Shown in pieces: positions 10,122 to 19,777 of a stretch of DNA of 45,428 bases. Location of the stretch: contig NZ_MZXV01000011.1 in NCBI RefSeq assembly GCF_003253745.1, positions 1 through 45,428 of the forward strand. The letters run 5' to 3'. Position 1 is the first letter of the stretch. Every line of letters begins with the position of its first letter. Source of the stretch: Mesorhizobium kowhaii. GTDB lineage: Bacteria > Pseudomonadota > Alphaproteobacteria > Rhizobiales > Rhizobiaceae. The notes beneath the pieces are model-generated. The model was not told the DNA's origin and made no database searches. It worked only from the letters and a program-made list of their open reading frames with translations. Made by a program: the position numbers and the translations under genes.

Positions 10122-12026
10122 TCAGGTACGAGAGGCGGCTTTTACGGTCGGATCGGCTTCCTCTTTGGGAATGTCGTCGAAGGATGAGTAGTAGAGATTG
10201 CAGAGTTTGGAATAAAGCCCACCCATGGCCATCAGTTTGTCGTGGTTGCCGGTCTCGATAACGTGGCCATTCTGAAGTACGATGATCCGATCGGCACCGC
10301 GGATTGTGGGGAGCCGGTGAGCGATGACAAGGCCAGTGCGGCCTTCCAGGAGTTTTCTCAGAGCCTTCTGGATCAGCATTTCCGTGTAGCTGTCGATGTT
10401 GGCGGTGGCCTCGTCAAGAACTAGGACTTTGGCGTCGGCAACGAGAGCGCGGGCGAAACTGACAAGCTGACGCTGGCCGAGAGAAAGGTTGCCGCCGCGT
10501 TCGCCGAGTTGGGTATCATACCCGTCGGCAAGGCTCATGATGAAGTCGTGGGCCCCGACCACCTTGGCGGCCTCGATCACTTTGTCCCGCGTGGCTTCCG
10601 TCTTGTGGTAGCGGATGTTCTCGAAGACCGTCCCGGTGAACAGAAATGGCTCCTGCAGCACCATGGCGATCTGGAGCCCGAGCGATTCCTGGGCGAGATC
10701 GCGCACATCATGTCCGCCGACCAGCACTTGACCTTGCTGAACATCATAGAAGCGGTGGACGAGCACCATCGCGCTCGATTTACCAGAGCCGGTCGGCCCG
10801 ACCAAGGCGACCGTCTCGCCTGGATTGACCCGGAAGGAGACGTTTTTCAGCACCGGCTGTTTGGGATCGTAGCCGAACGTGACTTTCCTGAACTCGACCG
10901 AGCCGTCCATTTCGGGCGCAAGGATCCTGGTGTCCGGTTTGTCCTGGATCTCGATCCTGACGTCGAGCACATCGGTCAGGCGCTTGCCGGAGGCCATTGC
11001 GCGCTGCATCACGGAATATTGCAGAGTAAGTGAGCGAATTGGGTCAAAGAAGCGTTGGATATAGAATATGTACACAACCAATACCCCCACATCGATGCGG
11101 CCATTCACGATCGTGGAGCCGCCGACCACAATGACGACGGCCATGGCGAGACCGGTGAGGCCATCGACGATCGGCACCATGGCTTGTGCATACCTGGCGA
11201 CAACCAGGTGTGTCCTGAGGTCGGCATGTGCCTTGTCGTCATACAGCAGGAAGTTTACCTGCTGGCGGTCCATGGACTGGACGGTGCGCACGCCGTGAAT
11301 GGCTTCGGCCAACGCGCCGTTGACAACTGAATTGGTGTCTTGTGCAGCCATGAAGGCCTGGCGTGCACGCGGCAGCCAGACGATGCGGATAATCAACAGG
11401 ACCGGCAAGACAGAGAGCGTCAGAAGGCCGAGGCTGAAGTTGACGTACAGCATTACGAAAACGATGCCGAAGAGAAGCGCGATATCGCCTACGGAGTAGA
11501 TCGAGCTTTCGAGGAATTCGTGGATAGAGTTGACGTCGCCTTGGAGGCGGGACATGAGTCGTCCGACCTCGGTCTTGTCCATGAAGGAGAGCGATACCTT
11601 CTGCAGATGGGCAAACATGGCGCGTCGGATGTCGAAGAGGACGTTCTCGGCCATTTTCCCCACCACGATTTCCTGCGCGTAGGCGGCGCCGAAATTAACC
11701 AGAATGGCTAGTGCAAACGCGCCGGCGGCCTCAAGTAGGGCGGAGCGATCAACGCCTGCCGGAGTTGTAGCCTGGTCGATCGCGTAGCGGATAATCAGCG
11801 GGATAAGAAGCTGCGTTCCAGTGAAAACCAGCAATGCCGCAACCGAGACAACTGCCATGGCTCGGTAGGGACGAACGAAGGCCCAGATGCGCCGGATGAT
11901 GTTCTTGTCGAAAGCCCGGCCGAACATCTCCTCCTCGACGCGGTGGGAGCCGACGACCGCGCGCGGGGGGCGCCTGCCGCTGTCATTGGGTTCAGGCTCG
12001 ATTTCGCTGGCGTGCACCTTGGCCAT
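10122..12026 (-). CDS. ABC exporter half-transporter, catalytic subunit
   Basis: A 634-residue type IV (MsbA/MdlB-like) ABC exporter half. An N-terminal six-helix membrane domain (about residues 50-350) is followed by a nucleotide-binding domain. The Walker A is GPTGSGKSS, the Walker B VLVLDEATANID keeps the catalytic glutamate, and the H-loop is VIAHRL. The signature is LSLGQRQ instead of LSGGQ. Its start overlaps the stop of the upstream 620-residue half by one base, so the two are co-translated and should form a heterodimer. The altered signature pairs with the degenerate Walker B of the partner, giving one weak and one active ATP site. Substrate unknown; lipid, peptide or drug export are all possible. 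It is the last gene of the minus-strand run that begins at nifB. Confidence 0.92.
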   Translation of the reverse strand: MAKVHASEIEPEPNDSGRRPPRAVVGSHRVEEEMFGRAFDKNIIRRIWAFVRPYRAMAVVSVAALLVFTGTQLLIPLIIRYAIDQATTPAGVDRSALLEAAGAFALAILVNFGAAYAQEIVVGKMAENVLFDIRRAMFAHLQKVSLSFMDKTEVGRLMSRLQGDVNSIHEFLESSIYSVGDIALLFGIVFVMLYVNFSLGLLTLSVLPVLLIIRIVWLPRARQAFMAAQDTNSVVNGALAEAIHGVRTVQSMDRQQVNFLLYDDKAHADLRTHLVVARYAQAMVPIVDGLTGLAMAVVIVVGGSTIVNGRIDVGVLVVYIFYIQRFFDPIRSLTLQYSVMQRAMASGKRLTDVLDVRIEIQDKPDTRILAPEMDGSVEFRKVTFGYDPKQPVLKNVSFRVNPGETVALVGPTGSGKSSAMVLVHRFYDVQQGQVLVGGHDVRDLAQESLGLQIAMVLQEPFLFTGTVFENIRYHKTEATRDKVIEAAKVVGAHDFIMSLADGYDTQLGERGGNLSLGQRQLVSFARALVADAKVLVLDEATANIDSYTEMLIQKALRKLLEGRTGLVIAHRLPTIRGADRIIVLQNGHVIETGNHDKLMAMGGLYSKLCNLYYSSFDDIPKEEADPTVKAASRT

Positions 12027-13888
12027 CAGGGCGCGCCTCTGTACGTGGTCGCAATGTCATCTTCCGGGCGCAACTGAAGATCATGAAGGGCCTTATAGCG
12101 CCCCCCCTTGGCCAAAAGCTCCTGATGAGTGCCGCGTTCCACGATCTCGCCATTGTCGACAAACAGGATCCGGTCGGCGTGCTTGAGCGAACTGAGCCGG
12201 TGGGCGATGATGATCGTCACCCTATCCTTGGCGAAACGCCGCATCGCCGCGCGGATCCGCTGCTCGGTGGCGGCGTCGATCGCGGCCGTTGAGTCGTCGA
12301 AAATGACGATTGATGGGCGCAACATCATCGTGCGAGCTATGGCGAGACGCTGGCGCTGGCCCCCAGACAGAGAGGCGCCACGTTCGCCGACGACCGTCTT
12401 GTAGCCCGCGGGGAGGCCGAGAATGTAATTGTGCAACTGGGCGGATTCGCTAGCGTGCTCGATCCGCTGTTCCTTCGCCCAGGGGTCGCCATAGGCGATG
12501 TTGTTCTCGATCGTGGTAGTGAACAGGAATGCATCCTGCTGTACGACGGCGACCGCCTGGCGAAGCGTGGCGAGGGTAACCCCGCGGATGTCCTGCCCGT
12601 CAAGCATGATGGTGCCCCCAGTGACATCGTAAAAGCGGGGGATCAGGTGAGCCATTGTCGATTTTCCCGAACCCGGCGGACCCACGATCGCGATCGTCTC
12701 GCCCCTACGGGCACTAAAGGTGATATTCTTCAGAATGGCGCGGTTTCCGGTGCCGGGATATGCAAACGAGACATTGTCGAAGCGCAGAGTGCCTTCACCG
12801 ATCTCAAGCGGTCTGGCGGTGGAAGCATCCCTGATCGTAATGTCCTGGTCGAGCAGACCGAAGAGGCGCGAACCGCAAGTGTAGGCGCGGGCGAAGCCGT
12901 TGACCATCAGACCGATCTGGCGGACGGGCATTTGCAGGATCGTCATGAAGGCCAGGAACATCGTGAGCGTCCCAACGCTGATCTGGCCGGCGATGACCTT
13001 GTTGCAACCGATCCAGAGGACCAACCCCATGGCGAAAAAGAAGGCCAGGGTCATTGCCGACGTATTGGGCACGTAGACATCAACCTGCTCGTGGGCGAGT
13101 TCGAGCGCGTTTTTCGAGGCGCGGTCGAACTTTACCATCTCGTAAGCCTGTGCCGAAAAGGCCCGGACCACGCGGATGCCCGCGAGATTTTCCTCCATCA
13201 CACGGCCTAGGAGGGAAAGCCGCTCCTGGAGGTCGAGCCAGATGACGCGTAGCTTAAGCTGCGTGACCGACGATCGCCAGGCTACGAAAGGCACGAAGCT
13301 TAGCGCGATGAGACCGAGCACCGGGTCGGTTGAGATCATCATGTAGGCGCCGATCCCGATCAACATGGTGAGCAGAAGCAAGCGAACCAGGGCGGTGGAA
13401 AAATACATCCGCACGCCGTCGAGATCGAGGATGCCGAGAGTGATCAGGTCGCCTGAATGCACCCGGTCGTGAAAGGAAAAGCTGAGGCGCTGGACTTTGT
13501 CGTAACAAGCCAGCCGCAGTTCATACGCGACGTGATGCCCGACGGCTTCGGCAAAATAGTTTTGCGCCATCGTGAAGAGGCCGCGTAGCGTACTCGCGGC
13601 GAGAAGCAGGAGAGCCGGAGTCCATAGCGCTTGTTCTGCAGCCGTCGCCGTGACACCACTCCCGATTGCCACCTGGGTCTGGTCGACAGCCCAGCCGAGA
13701 AGCCGGGGAATTAGCAACTGCAGGATCACGGCTATGATCGTCGAACCGATAGCTAGCGCGACCTGCCAAGGGTGCCTCAAATTCATGCGCGTAATGCGCA
13801 GCAGAGTGCTCAAGCCTCGGCCCCACCCCGCCGCTTTCACATGCCCGGACGATTTGAGAGAGGTCGTGCCAACAGCATCTCTGCTCAC
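12026..13888 (-). CDS. ABC exporter half-transporter, degenerate-site subunit
   Basis: A 620-residue exporter half with a six-helix membrane domain (about residues 40-340) and an ATPase domain. Walker A is GPPGSGKST, the signature is canonical LSGGQRQR and the H-loop is IIAHRL. Walker B is IVIFDDSTAAID: the catalytic Glu is replaced by Asp, as in the degenerate site of heterodimeric exporters such as TM287/288. Start is GTG at 13888 with a weak ribosome site, 88 bp after the SIR2-like gene. It may be read through from the nifB promoter. No separate sigma-54 promoter was seen in the gap. The stop overlaps the ATG of the partner gene. Confidence 0.9.
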   Translation of the reverse strand: MSRDAVGTTSLKSSGHVKAAGWGRGLSTLLRITRMNLRHPWQVALAIGSTIIAVILQLLIPRLLGWAVDQTQVAIGSGVTATAAEQALWTPALLLLAASTLRGLFTMAQNYFAEAVGHHVAYELRLACYDKVQRLSFSFHDRVHSGDLITLGILDLDGVRMYFSTALVRLLLLTMLIGIGAYMMISTDPVLGLIALSFVPFVAWRSSVTQLKLRVIWLDLQERLSLLGRVMEENLAGIRVVRAFSAQAYEMVKFDRASKNALELAHEQVDVYVPNTSAMTLAFFFAMGLVLWIGCNKVIAGQISVGTLTMFLAFMTILQMPVRQIGLMVNGFARAYTCGSRLFGLLDQDITIRDASTARPLEIGEGTLRFDNVSFAYPGTGNRAILKNITFSARRGETIAIVGPPGSGKSTMAHLIPRFYDVTGGTIMLDGQDIRGVTLATLRQAVAVVQQDAFLFTTTIENNIAYGDPWAKEQRIEHASESAQLHNYILGLPAGYKTVVGERGASLSGGQRQRLAIARTMMLRPSIVIFDDSTAAIDAATEQRIRAAMRRFAKDRVTIIIAHRLSSLKHADRILFVDNGEIVERGTHQELLAKGGRYKALHDLQLRPEDDIATTYRGAP

Positions 13889-13976
13889 GGTGTGTTCCCG
13901 ACTGAATTTTGCGCCTTCGGAAGCAAGCCGGTCGACTCACATCAAAGGCGTCCTCAAGTTGATCCAGGCCATGGTC

Positions 13977-14861
13977 TCAAGACGCTGACCCCGCGAGTTG
14001 CGCCATGGCTTCGCTCTCTGGCATGTCAATCACCGTGATCCCGCTTGCCCCAAGGAAACGGGCTTCGTTTCTCGTCAGCGTTTGCGCGTCCATAATCGCG
14101 TAGCGTGGGCCTTCTGAGCGCTTCATGATCTGCCTGGCGTAAGTGCGCAGCATCTGATCGTTGAAACGGCAGCCGACGAAGAAAAAGCCCCGGTCGGTGC
14201 GCCGTTCCTTGACCACGTCAGGGATTGGCGTCTGGATGTCGATTTCGGTCAGGGCTTCGACATAGTCGGAATCGGCGATGAGGAAATTTGCGGCCGGTCT
14301 TACACTGCCATGAGGCGTATAGAGAACCGTCTTTGTCGCTGCTCCGGCGTCAAGTTCCCTTCCGGCCAAGTCGTAAGTGCGGGTCCAAACGTTAGCAAAC
14401 TCGTTCGCCCGCGTGATGCCTTGTATCTCGACGACGTCGGTTCGGCCGGCCTCTGCTAGCGCTGCGCGCATCGCGCCTTCGTACCAGCTGTCGACGATGA
14501 GGGAGAGCGGGAGTTTTGCGAGCCAGGCGTGGAGGGTGGTCGGCGTCGCCGGCGCCGCGAATATCTCGGTCATCCAAGCTTGAAGTGTGCGGCGATGCCG
14601 GCGCTGTTCGATGAACTGCGCGACCGACCACATATTGGTGCGGATCTTCGAGGGGGCTGGCGCCCGCGTGTTGAGTGCCGCGGCAACGGCTTCGGGGGTC
14701 GACGGTACGGGCGGCTCCGCGGAGCCGAGCCGGAGGAGACCCGGACCGAGATACGGGATCACCTGATCGCAGACGAGCGCTCGTCTGGCCAGCTCAAGCA
14801 GCTTTCGGGCAAAACTGTCGCGGACGACCACGAGGTGGCCCGAGGTCGGGATCGTGTTCAT
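13977..14861 (-). CDS. SIR2-like domain protein linked to the nif operon
   Basis: About 294 residues, starting at ATG 14861 behind GAGAGGAA; the longer upstream frame overlaps nifT and is rejected. The N-terminal VIPYLGPGLLRL segment resembles the glycine-rich nucleotide-binding start of SIR2-like domains. FFFVGCRFNDQMLRTYARQI near the C-terminus matches the second conserved SIR2-like block. Similar proteins occur next to nifB-fdxN-nifZ-nifT in other diazotrophic alphaproteobacteria (from general knowledge). It starts 38 bp after nifT, so it is very likely in that operon. Whether it binds or cleaves NAD is not shown, and its role is unknown. Confidence 0.7.
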   Translation of the reverse strand: MNTIPTSGHLVVVRDSFARKLLELARRALVCDQVIPYLGPGLLRLGSAEPPVPSTPEAVAAALNTRAPAPSKIRTNMWSVAQFIEQRRHRRTLQAWMTEIFAAPATPTTLHAWLAKLPLSLIVDSWYEGAMRAALAEAGRTDVVEIQGITRANEFANVWTRTYDLAGRELDAGAATKTVLYTPHGSVRPAANFLIADSDYVEALTEIDIQTPIPDVVKERRTDRGFFFVGCRFNDQMLRTYARQIMKRSEGPRYAIMDAQTLTRNEARFLGASGITVIDMPESEAMAQLAGSAS

Positions 14862-14899
14862 GCTCGTTTCCTCTCGACGCCTCTGATTAAGGCGCAGCA

Positions 14900-15112
14900 T
14901 CAGTTCTCGTCCGGAAGCTTCCTTGCCTCGACGGTGATCGGCAGACGCGTATTCGGGGGAAGATCGGGTAGGAGGAGGCGCCAGCCGTTCCTGAGCGTTA
15001 CGACCCCGCCCCACAAGTCTTGGTTCTCGAACTTGATAATCGCCTCTTCGAGATCTTTTTTGGGAACATACGCGGACAATCCGGCATCGGTCCTACGGAT
15101 CATTACTTTCAT
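14900..15112 (-). CDS. nifT: NifT/FixU protein
   Basis: A 70-residue protein matching NifT/FixU over its whole length: it starts MKVMIRRTDAGLSAYVPKKD and ends with LPITVEARKLPDEN, with the conserved LWGGVVTL core. The function is not settled; it is conserved in nif clusters and usually dispensable. Its ATG overlaps the nifZ stop by four bases (ATGA), which points to translational coupling. Confidence 0.93.
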   Translation of the reverse strand: MKVMIRRTDAGLSAYVPKKDLEEAIIKFENQDLWGGVVTLRNGWRLLLPDLPPNTRLPITVEARKLPDEN

Positions 15113-15429
15113 CGGGCCGTTCCTTGCTTCGCGTTTTCTTCGGCCCTGCAGGGAAGGTCGGCTTTGTCGAGGCTCATCAATTCACGCGCTCGCATGCCAA
15201 CGACGGTGCCACGGTCGATCCATTCGACCGCGTAGATAAAGAACTGCTGTAGAAAGGTGCCGATGTCGCGCACATAACCCTCTTCACCCTTGCGCACGAG
15301 ATTTTCGCCGATCTCCCTGCCAGGATAGGTGCCGTCATTCTTTATGTGACGAGTGGCACGGACCCGCTCTCCCGGCCTGAATTGGGGAGGCCTGCGGATT
15401 TCGACCTCCTGTTCGCGTGCGAGCCGCAT
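15109..15429 (-). CDS. nifZ: NifZ, nitrogenase P-cluster maturation protein
   Basis: A 106-residue protein with the NifZ core: PGERVRATRHIKNDGTYPG at residues about 17-35, then GYVRDIGTFLQQFFIYAVEW. NifZ helps form the P-clusters of the MoFe protein. The open frame runs further upstream, but ATG 15429 has AAGGAA seven bases before it and fits the family N-terminus. It lies 89 bp after fdxN and overlaps nifT by four bases. Confidence 0.92.
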   Translation of the reverse strand: MRLAREQEVEIRRPPQFRPGERVRATRHIKNDGTYPGREIGENLVRKGEEGYVRDIGTFLQQFFIYAVEWIDRGTVVGMRARELMSLDKADLPCRAEENAKQGTAR

Positions 15430-15518
15430 GGCGGTTCCTTGTTTCTTGAGGCTACAGTTGTTGATGAGGCGCGCAGGCACTCCCAAAGGCAGCCGCGATG
15501 CCGGTTGCTTAATTGGGA

Positions 15519-15713
15519 TCAGGCAGGAACGCAGGTCTTCGGCACCGGGCATACCGAGGCACATTGCTGCGTGTCGAATGCTCCCTCGCATTCGGTGCAC
15601 TTCTGCGGCTCGACCACGTAGCTCTCGCCTTTGAACTTGATCGCACCGGATGGGCATTCGAATTCGCAGGCGCCACATTGCGTGCATTGGGATGCGATGA
15701 TCTTGAAAGCCAT
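15519..15713 (-). CDS. fdxN: Ferredoxin FdxN, 2[4Fe-4S]
   Basis: A 64-residue bacterial ferredoxin. The first cluster motif is [11 protein letters not shown]. The second cysteine group is C-X2[11 protein letters not shown]3-C, with the insertion typical of nif-linked FdxN. It ends VPKTCVPA. It acts as an electron carrier to nitrogenase or in NifB-cofactor synthesis. ATG 15713 has AGGAG upstream, and 31 bp separate it from the nifB stop. Confidence 0.95.
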   Translation of the reverse strand: MAFKIIASQCTQCGACEFECPSGAIKFKGESYVVEPQKCTECEGAFDTQQCASVCPVPKTCVPA

Positions 15714-15744
15714 TTTGACTCCTGTTTGAGTGGAATGAGACGGC

Positions 15745-17226
15745 TCAGGCGATCGCCGCGAGTGCCGGGACGCCGGACTCGGCGGCGTAAATCGCGCCGA
15801 TTGCCGTTTCGATATAGTCATAGCCATAAGCGTCGGTTGCTCGGATACCGGCGTCCGCCAGCTGATCCTTGGGGCAGTTTCCAATCTTGGCGCAAAGCAC
15901 GATGTCTATGCCTTCCAGCGCAGCGATGACGCCCTCGAGAGTGGCGTTCTCGCCCCAACCGCCGAGGCAATACTGCTCTACCTTGCGGTGCCCGACGAAG
16001 CTGATCCCCATCGGCGAGGCTTCATACACCTGGAACTCCTTGGCATGGCCGAAGTGTTCGTTGACGCGGCCGCCGCCCTTAGTCGCCACCGCGACGAGGA
16101 GGGACTTGCCGGAACTCGCTGTCTTGACCATCCCGATGGCTTCGCTCCTGGCCGCCAGGTGATCACGGCGATCTTCCGCGACCAGCGCCCGATAGGCTTC
16201 GCGCTTGCTGGCATCGTAGGTGAGCTCGCCGGGAATCTGGTCGAGCGTGAATTCCTGCCCACGATCCTCGCCGAGCAGACCGACGGCATCTGCCCGGCAC
16301 TGCCGGCAGTGGCGCATCAGCTTGGCGCCGCCTTGAAGACGATCCTGAAGAGCCTTCATCTCTATTGCATTTGGGCCGCGCTGCCCGGTCAGTCCGTAGT
16401 ACGTGCCGTGAGCTGGGTCCGAAATCAGGGGCATGACGTTGTGCAGGAACGCGCCGCGCTGCTTGACCCACTTGTTCACCTCTATGAGGTGCTGGTCGTT
16501 TACTCCAGGGATCATCACCGAATTGATTTTGGTGAGGATGCCGCGCGCGCTCAGCATCTCCAAGCCAAGCATCTGCCGCTCGTGCAGAATCCTGGCGGCT
16601 TCGATGCCGACGTAGCGGCGACGGTTGTAAAAGATCCAGGGATAGATCTTTGTGCCGACTTCCGGATCGACCATGTTGATGGTGATCGTCACGTGATCGA
16701 CATTCATGCCGGCAAGCTCGGCGACATGGTCCGGCAGCGCGAGCCCATTGGTAGAGACGCAAAGCTTGACGTCGGGGATTTCCCTCACGACGCGTTCGAA
16801 CGTCGCCTTCGTCTTCTCCCAGTCGTAGCAGGCATCACCCGGTCCGGCGATGCCGAGCACGGAAAGCTGCGGCACTTCGTTGGCGACCGCGATCACTTTG
16901 CGTACCGCCTGGTCGGGCGTCAGCTTTTCCGAGACAACCCCGGGCCGGCTTTCGTTGGCGCAGTCATATTTGCGATTGCAGTAGTTGCACTGGACGTTGC
17001 ACGCAGGCGCGACAGCGACGTGCATGCGCGCGAAATAGTGATGCGCCTCTTCTGAAAAGCACGGGTGATCCTTGATCTTGTCCCAGACAGCCGGATCCAG
17101 ATCGTCCGGTCTTCTCGACGATCCGCAGGAGGTAGATGCGCAGCCACCCGAATTCGCGCTCGCCAGCGACTGGTCGGAGAGCCTCGTGTCGGTCAGGCTC
17201 TCGACCGAAATCACGGGTGCGGACAT
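15745..17226 (-). CDS. nifB: FeMo-cofactor biosynthesis radical SAM protein NifB
   Basis: A 493-residue protein. NifB builds the 8Fe core (NifB-co) of the nitrogenase cofactor. The radical SAM cysteines are Cys76, Cys80 and Cys83 (CNVQCNYC). Further ligands lie near [13 protein letters not shown] (about residues 305-315). The C-terminal ~110 residues are a NifX/NafY-like domain starting [18 protein letters not shown]. Length and domain order are normal. It is the first gene of a run nifB-fdxN-nifZ-nifT-SIR2-like-ABC-ABC and has its own NifA site and sigma-54 promoter. Confidence 0.97.
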   Translation of the reverse strand: MSAPVISVESLTDTRLSDQSLASANSGGCASTSCGSSRRPDDLDPAVWDKIKDHPCFSEEAHHYFARMHVAVAPACNVQCNYCNRKYDCANESRPGVVSEKLTPDQAVRKVIAVANEVPQLSVLGIAGPGDACYDWEKTKATFERVVREIPDVKLCVSTNGLALPDHVAELAGMNVDHVTITINMVDPEVGTKIYPWIFYNRRRYVGIEAARILHERQMLGLEMLSARGILTKINSVMIPGVNDQHLIEVNKWVKQRGAFLHNVMPLISDPAHGTYYGLTGQRGPNAIEMKALQDRLQGGAKLMRHCRQCRADAVGLLGEDRGQEFTLDQIPGELTYDASKREAYRALVAEDRRDHLAARSEAIGMVKTASSGKSLLVAVATKGGGRVNEHFGHAKEFQVYEASPMGISFVGHRKVEQYCLGGWGENATLEGVIAALEGIDIVLCAKIGNCPKDQLADAGIRATDAYGYDYIETAIGAIYAAESGVPALAAIA

Positions 17227-17265
17227 TGAACGGCTCCGTTGCGGGTTGACGTCGCAGTTCTAAGC

Positions 17266-17280
17266 GCAAGCGCAATGCCA
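17266..17280 (-). promoter_or_regulatory. Sigma-54 promoter of nifB
   Basis: The minus strand reads TGGCATTGCGCTTGC, one mismatch from TGGCAC-N5-TTGC, with the correct GG-N10-GC spacing. It lies 40 bp upstream of the nifB start and 72 bp downstream of a NifA site. Confidence 0.85.
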
Positions 17281-17351
17281 ACTCAAAAGGCGGCATTATG
17301 ACCGGCAATCGGCTTTCGCGTCAGATATCATGGGGTTGCTCCGACATAGTT

Positions 17352-17367
17352 TGTCTGACTTGCGACA
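17352..17367 (-). promoter_or_regulatory. NifA upstream activator sequence for nifB
   Basis: TGTCTGACTTGCGACA matches TGT-N10-ACA exactly and sits 72 bp before the nifB -24 element, a usual distance. Confidence 0.85.
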
Positions 17368-17648
17368 GTGGCTACCCGCAGAACGTGAGGAAGCGACTGC
17401 GGCCGGACATCATTGAGAGACAGAAATCCCCTGTCGATCAATTCACCCCTGATCGCTTCGGCACAACGTTCTCGACCGGTCTCCGACGAAGATGTCGATC
17501 TCGGCGGCGGCGAACTCATCGGTGGTGAAGTTGTCGCCGCATACTGTGTCGGCATGGTTCCGGTTAGGAGAGGCGGTGCCTCCCCTTTACTCTCGTCAAG
17601 ACGCCCGAATGGGCTCCGTCATGACCGCGATCAAGAGGGTGATGATCG

Positions 17649-17976
17649 TCAGAGGCCCGAGCAGCTTGGCCCAGGCTCTGACAGCGTCCCGCGCACCTGG
17701 CGCAGGGGTGTGGTCTTGTTCTTCACGTCGTGAGAACGCGGGAATTTCTTCACCTCGATACTATGTCGGCGCAAAGCGTATCCGACCTGCCGCGGCGTGG
17801 CGCCGAGGATGCGAGCGGCCTTGGCCTGGACCCAGTAAGGCATTCGCAAGGCCTTCGATATCTCGTAGATTCCCCTGAGCCGGACATCTGCGTGGGAGAG
17901 CAGCATCGCTGCCCGGTTCGCGGCGGGTGTCTCGAAGTCCTACTTCGTTAACCCGATCTAGCGGTATGTGAGCCAC
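17649..17976 (-). pseudogene. Collapsed second nifA (N- and C-terminus joined)
   Basis: Starting at a GTG (17976) with GAGGTG upstream, the first frame gives MAHIPLDRVNEVGLRD, a NifA-like start. After a frameshift near 17907 another frame gives VRLRGIYEISKAL, the beginning of the NifA GAF region. It is joined directly to [20 protein letters not shown] and LRRHSIEVKKF, the end of the NifA DNA-binding helix-turn-helix. The AAA+ domain and most of the sensor are missing, so an internal deletion of roughly 1.5 kb occurred. It sits between fixX and nifB, the usual rhizobial fixABCX-nifA-nifB order. Confidence 0.85.
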
Positions 17977-18146
17977 GGAAACACCTCAGGAGTTGTGGTC
18001 CAGAATGCTCCTCCCAAGCGCCTTTCCTGCAATTCTGGAAGCACACTGTTCACCCACCCCCTTTGCGAGGACGGTGCCAGCAGCGGTTGGCGCTTGCGGT
18101 AACGCCAAGAGTACACAAGTGCCCTATAAAACGGTGCAAACGCCGA

Positions 18147-18446
18147 TCATCCGAACTTGAAGAGGACACCGAAGCCACCGCGCGGATAGTTCCATTCGAT
18201 CTCGCCGCTGGTCTCGCACAAGATGCGGCAGGTGCCGCACTCCATGCAGCCATCAGCGGTGATTTCAACCTGACCCTTGTCGTTCAACTCATAGCATTTC
18301 GCTGGACAGACGCGGGTCAGCGCCAGCAGATTCGCGCTTGGTTGCTCGTGCGGTCGCACCCTTATATGCGGACGGCCGGAGTCCACCAGATAGCGGTTCT
18401 GGTAGAGCTTGTCCTCGACACGCAAATTCGTCACTGGGTTCGTCAT
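18147..18446 (-). CDS. fixX: Ferredoxin-like protein FixX
   Basis: A 99-residue ferredoxin-like partner of FixC. CPAKCYE and the cluster motif [11 protein letters not shown] are present, and the end [15 protein letters not shown] is typical. In the FixABCX electron-bifurcating complex it accepts electrons from the FixC flavoprotein. It lies 12 bp after the fixC stop and is the last intact gene of the operon. Confidence 0.96.
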   Translation of the reverse strand: MTNPVTNLRVEDKLYQNRYLVDSGRPHIRVRPHEQPSANLLALTRVCPAKCYELNDKGQVEITADGCMECGTCRILCETSGEIEWNYPRGGFGVLFKFG

Positions 18447-18458
18447 GTCGTCAGTGCC

Positions 18459-19772
18459 TCACCGCCACGCCAATGCCAGGCGGATCGCGTCGCTGACCAG
18501 ACCCAACCGCGATCGCGCTTTGATGAAGGCTGCCGTGGTCGCCTTTTCCTTCTCGATCTTTGGCGTGCCGTCGACCCGCATGAAGTTCTGCGCGGCTTCC
18601 GACATTAACCGTGGGTAGGTCGTGAAGAAATTACCGGCGTTATTATGGAGTAAGGCTGGCATGTCTTTGTATTTCCGCAGGTCCTTCACCACGAAGGATT
18701 CATCCAGCATGGTCTTGTAAAGGGCGAGGTTCCGTTTGGTCATGGGATCGTGGCGTTTCTTGACCTGGATGATAGCCTCAGCCGCAATGCGACCGGAGGT
18801 CATGGCGAGGTTCGAACCCTCGCGGTGAATGGCGTTGTTCAATTGCGCAGCATCGCCAACAACGACCCAACCGTCGCCAAAGAGCTGCGGAATTGCCTTG
18901 TAGCCACCTTCAGGAATGAGATGCGCCGCGTATTCTTTCACCTCCGAACCGGCGATCAGCGGCCGGATCGAAGGATGGTTTTTTAGCGCGTCCAGGAGGG
19001 CGTAAGGGCTCTCCATCTTCGCGGTGAAATCCGAGACCAGGCAGCCGATGCCCAGGGAGATCGATTCCTTGTTGGTGTAGAGGAACCCGAGCCCGGCCAT
19101 TCCGTGGGATATCGTGCCGACTGCCTCGATCACGCAGCCTTCACTCCCTTTGACGCCGAACCGCTGCTCAATGACCTCTTCGGGCAAGAAATGCATTTCC
19201 TTGACGGCCAGCGCCACGGCTTCCGGCGTCAGCATCTTGCGCAGGCCGCCTCGCGTGCCAAGCAGCCCGCAGACACCTTCTGCAAGAACAACGACGTCCG
19301 CGTAGATCGCTCCGCCAGCCCGATCCGTCCCGACCCCGATCACCTTGCCCTTGTCGTCACGCACGAGTTCCGTCACGGTCGTCTCGCACAGAACCGTCGC
19401 GCCGGCCTCGCGCACCCTGCGCGAAAACCACTTATCGAACTGGGCGCGGATGATGGTATAGCGATTGGGCTTCACCTCGTTGAAGTCCTCCGACCGATAG
19501 TGAATCCCGGTGTGGGAGGACTCGTCCATCACCCATAGCCGCTGTTCGACCAGATGCCGCTCCAGAGGTGCATCATCGCGGAAATCCGGGATGATCTTCT
19601 CCAGCATGTTCGCGTACATGATGGCGCCCTGGACATTCTTGGAGCCCGGATATTCACCTCGCTCCAACTGGAGTACCTTCAAGCCGTCGCTTGCCATGGT
19701 GTAAGCAGCTGCGTTCCCGGACATGCCGGCCCCGATGACAATGGCGTCGAACTCTTCGTTGATCATCTCCAT
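18459..19772 (-). CDS. fixC: Flavoprotein FixC (ETF-quinone oxidoreductase-like)
   Basis: A 437-residue FAD flavoprotein. The N-terminal dinucleotide fold is [14 protein letters not shown] (residues about 11-24), with [20 protein letters not shown] near residue 310 for FAD binding. It resembles ETF:ubiquinone oxidoreductase without the C-terminal cluster domain, which FixX provides. With FixAB it bifurcates NADH electrons to quinone and to low-potential carriers for nitrogenase. Two close ATGs (19772 and 19766) are possible. It starts 5 bp after fixB. Confidence 0.96.
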   Translation of the reverse strand: MEMINEEFDAIVIGAGMSGNAAAYTMASDGLKVLQLERGEYPGSKNVQGAIMYANMLEKIIPDFRDDAPLERHLVEQRLWVMDESSHTGIHYRSEDFNEVKPNRYTIIRAQFDKWFSRRVREAGATVLCETTVTELVRDDKGKVIGVGTDRAGGAIYADVVVLAEGVCGLLGTRGGLRKMLTPEAVALAVKEMHFLPEEVIEQRFGVKGSEGCVIEAVGTISHGMAGLGFLYTNKESISLGIGCLVSDFTAKMESPYALLDALKNHPSIRPLIAGSEVKEYAAHLIPEGGYKAIPQLFGDGWVVVGDAAQLNNAIHREGSNLAMTSGRIAAEAIIQVKKRHDPMTKRNLALYKTMLDESFVVKDLRKYKDMPALLHNNAGNFFTTYPRLMSEAAQNFMRVDGTPKIEKEKATTAAFIKARSRLGLVSDAIRLALAWR

Positions 19773-19777
19773 CTCCC

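Noticed and set aside
15988..17055. Long plus-strand open frame opposite nifB
   Set aside because: It is the antisense shadow of nifB; codon phase explains the lack of stops.
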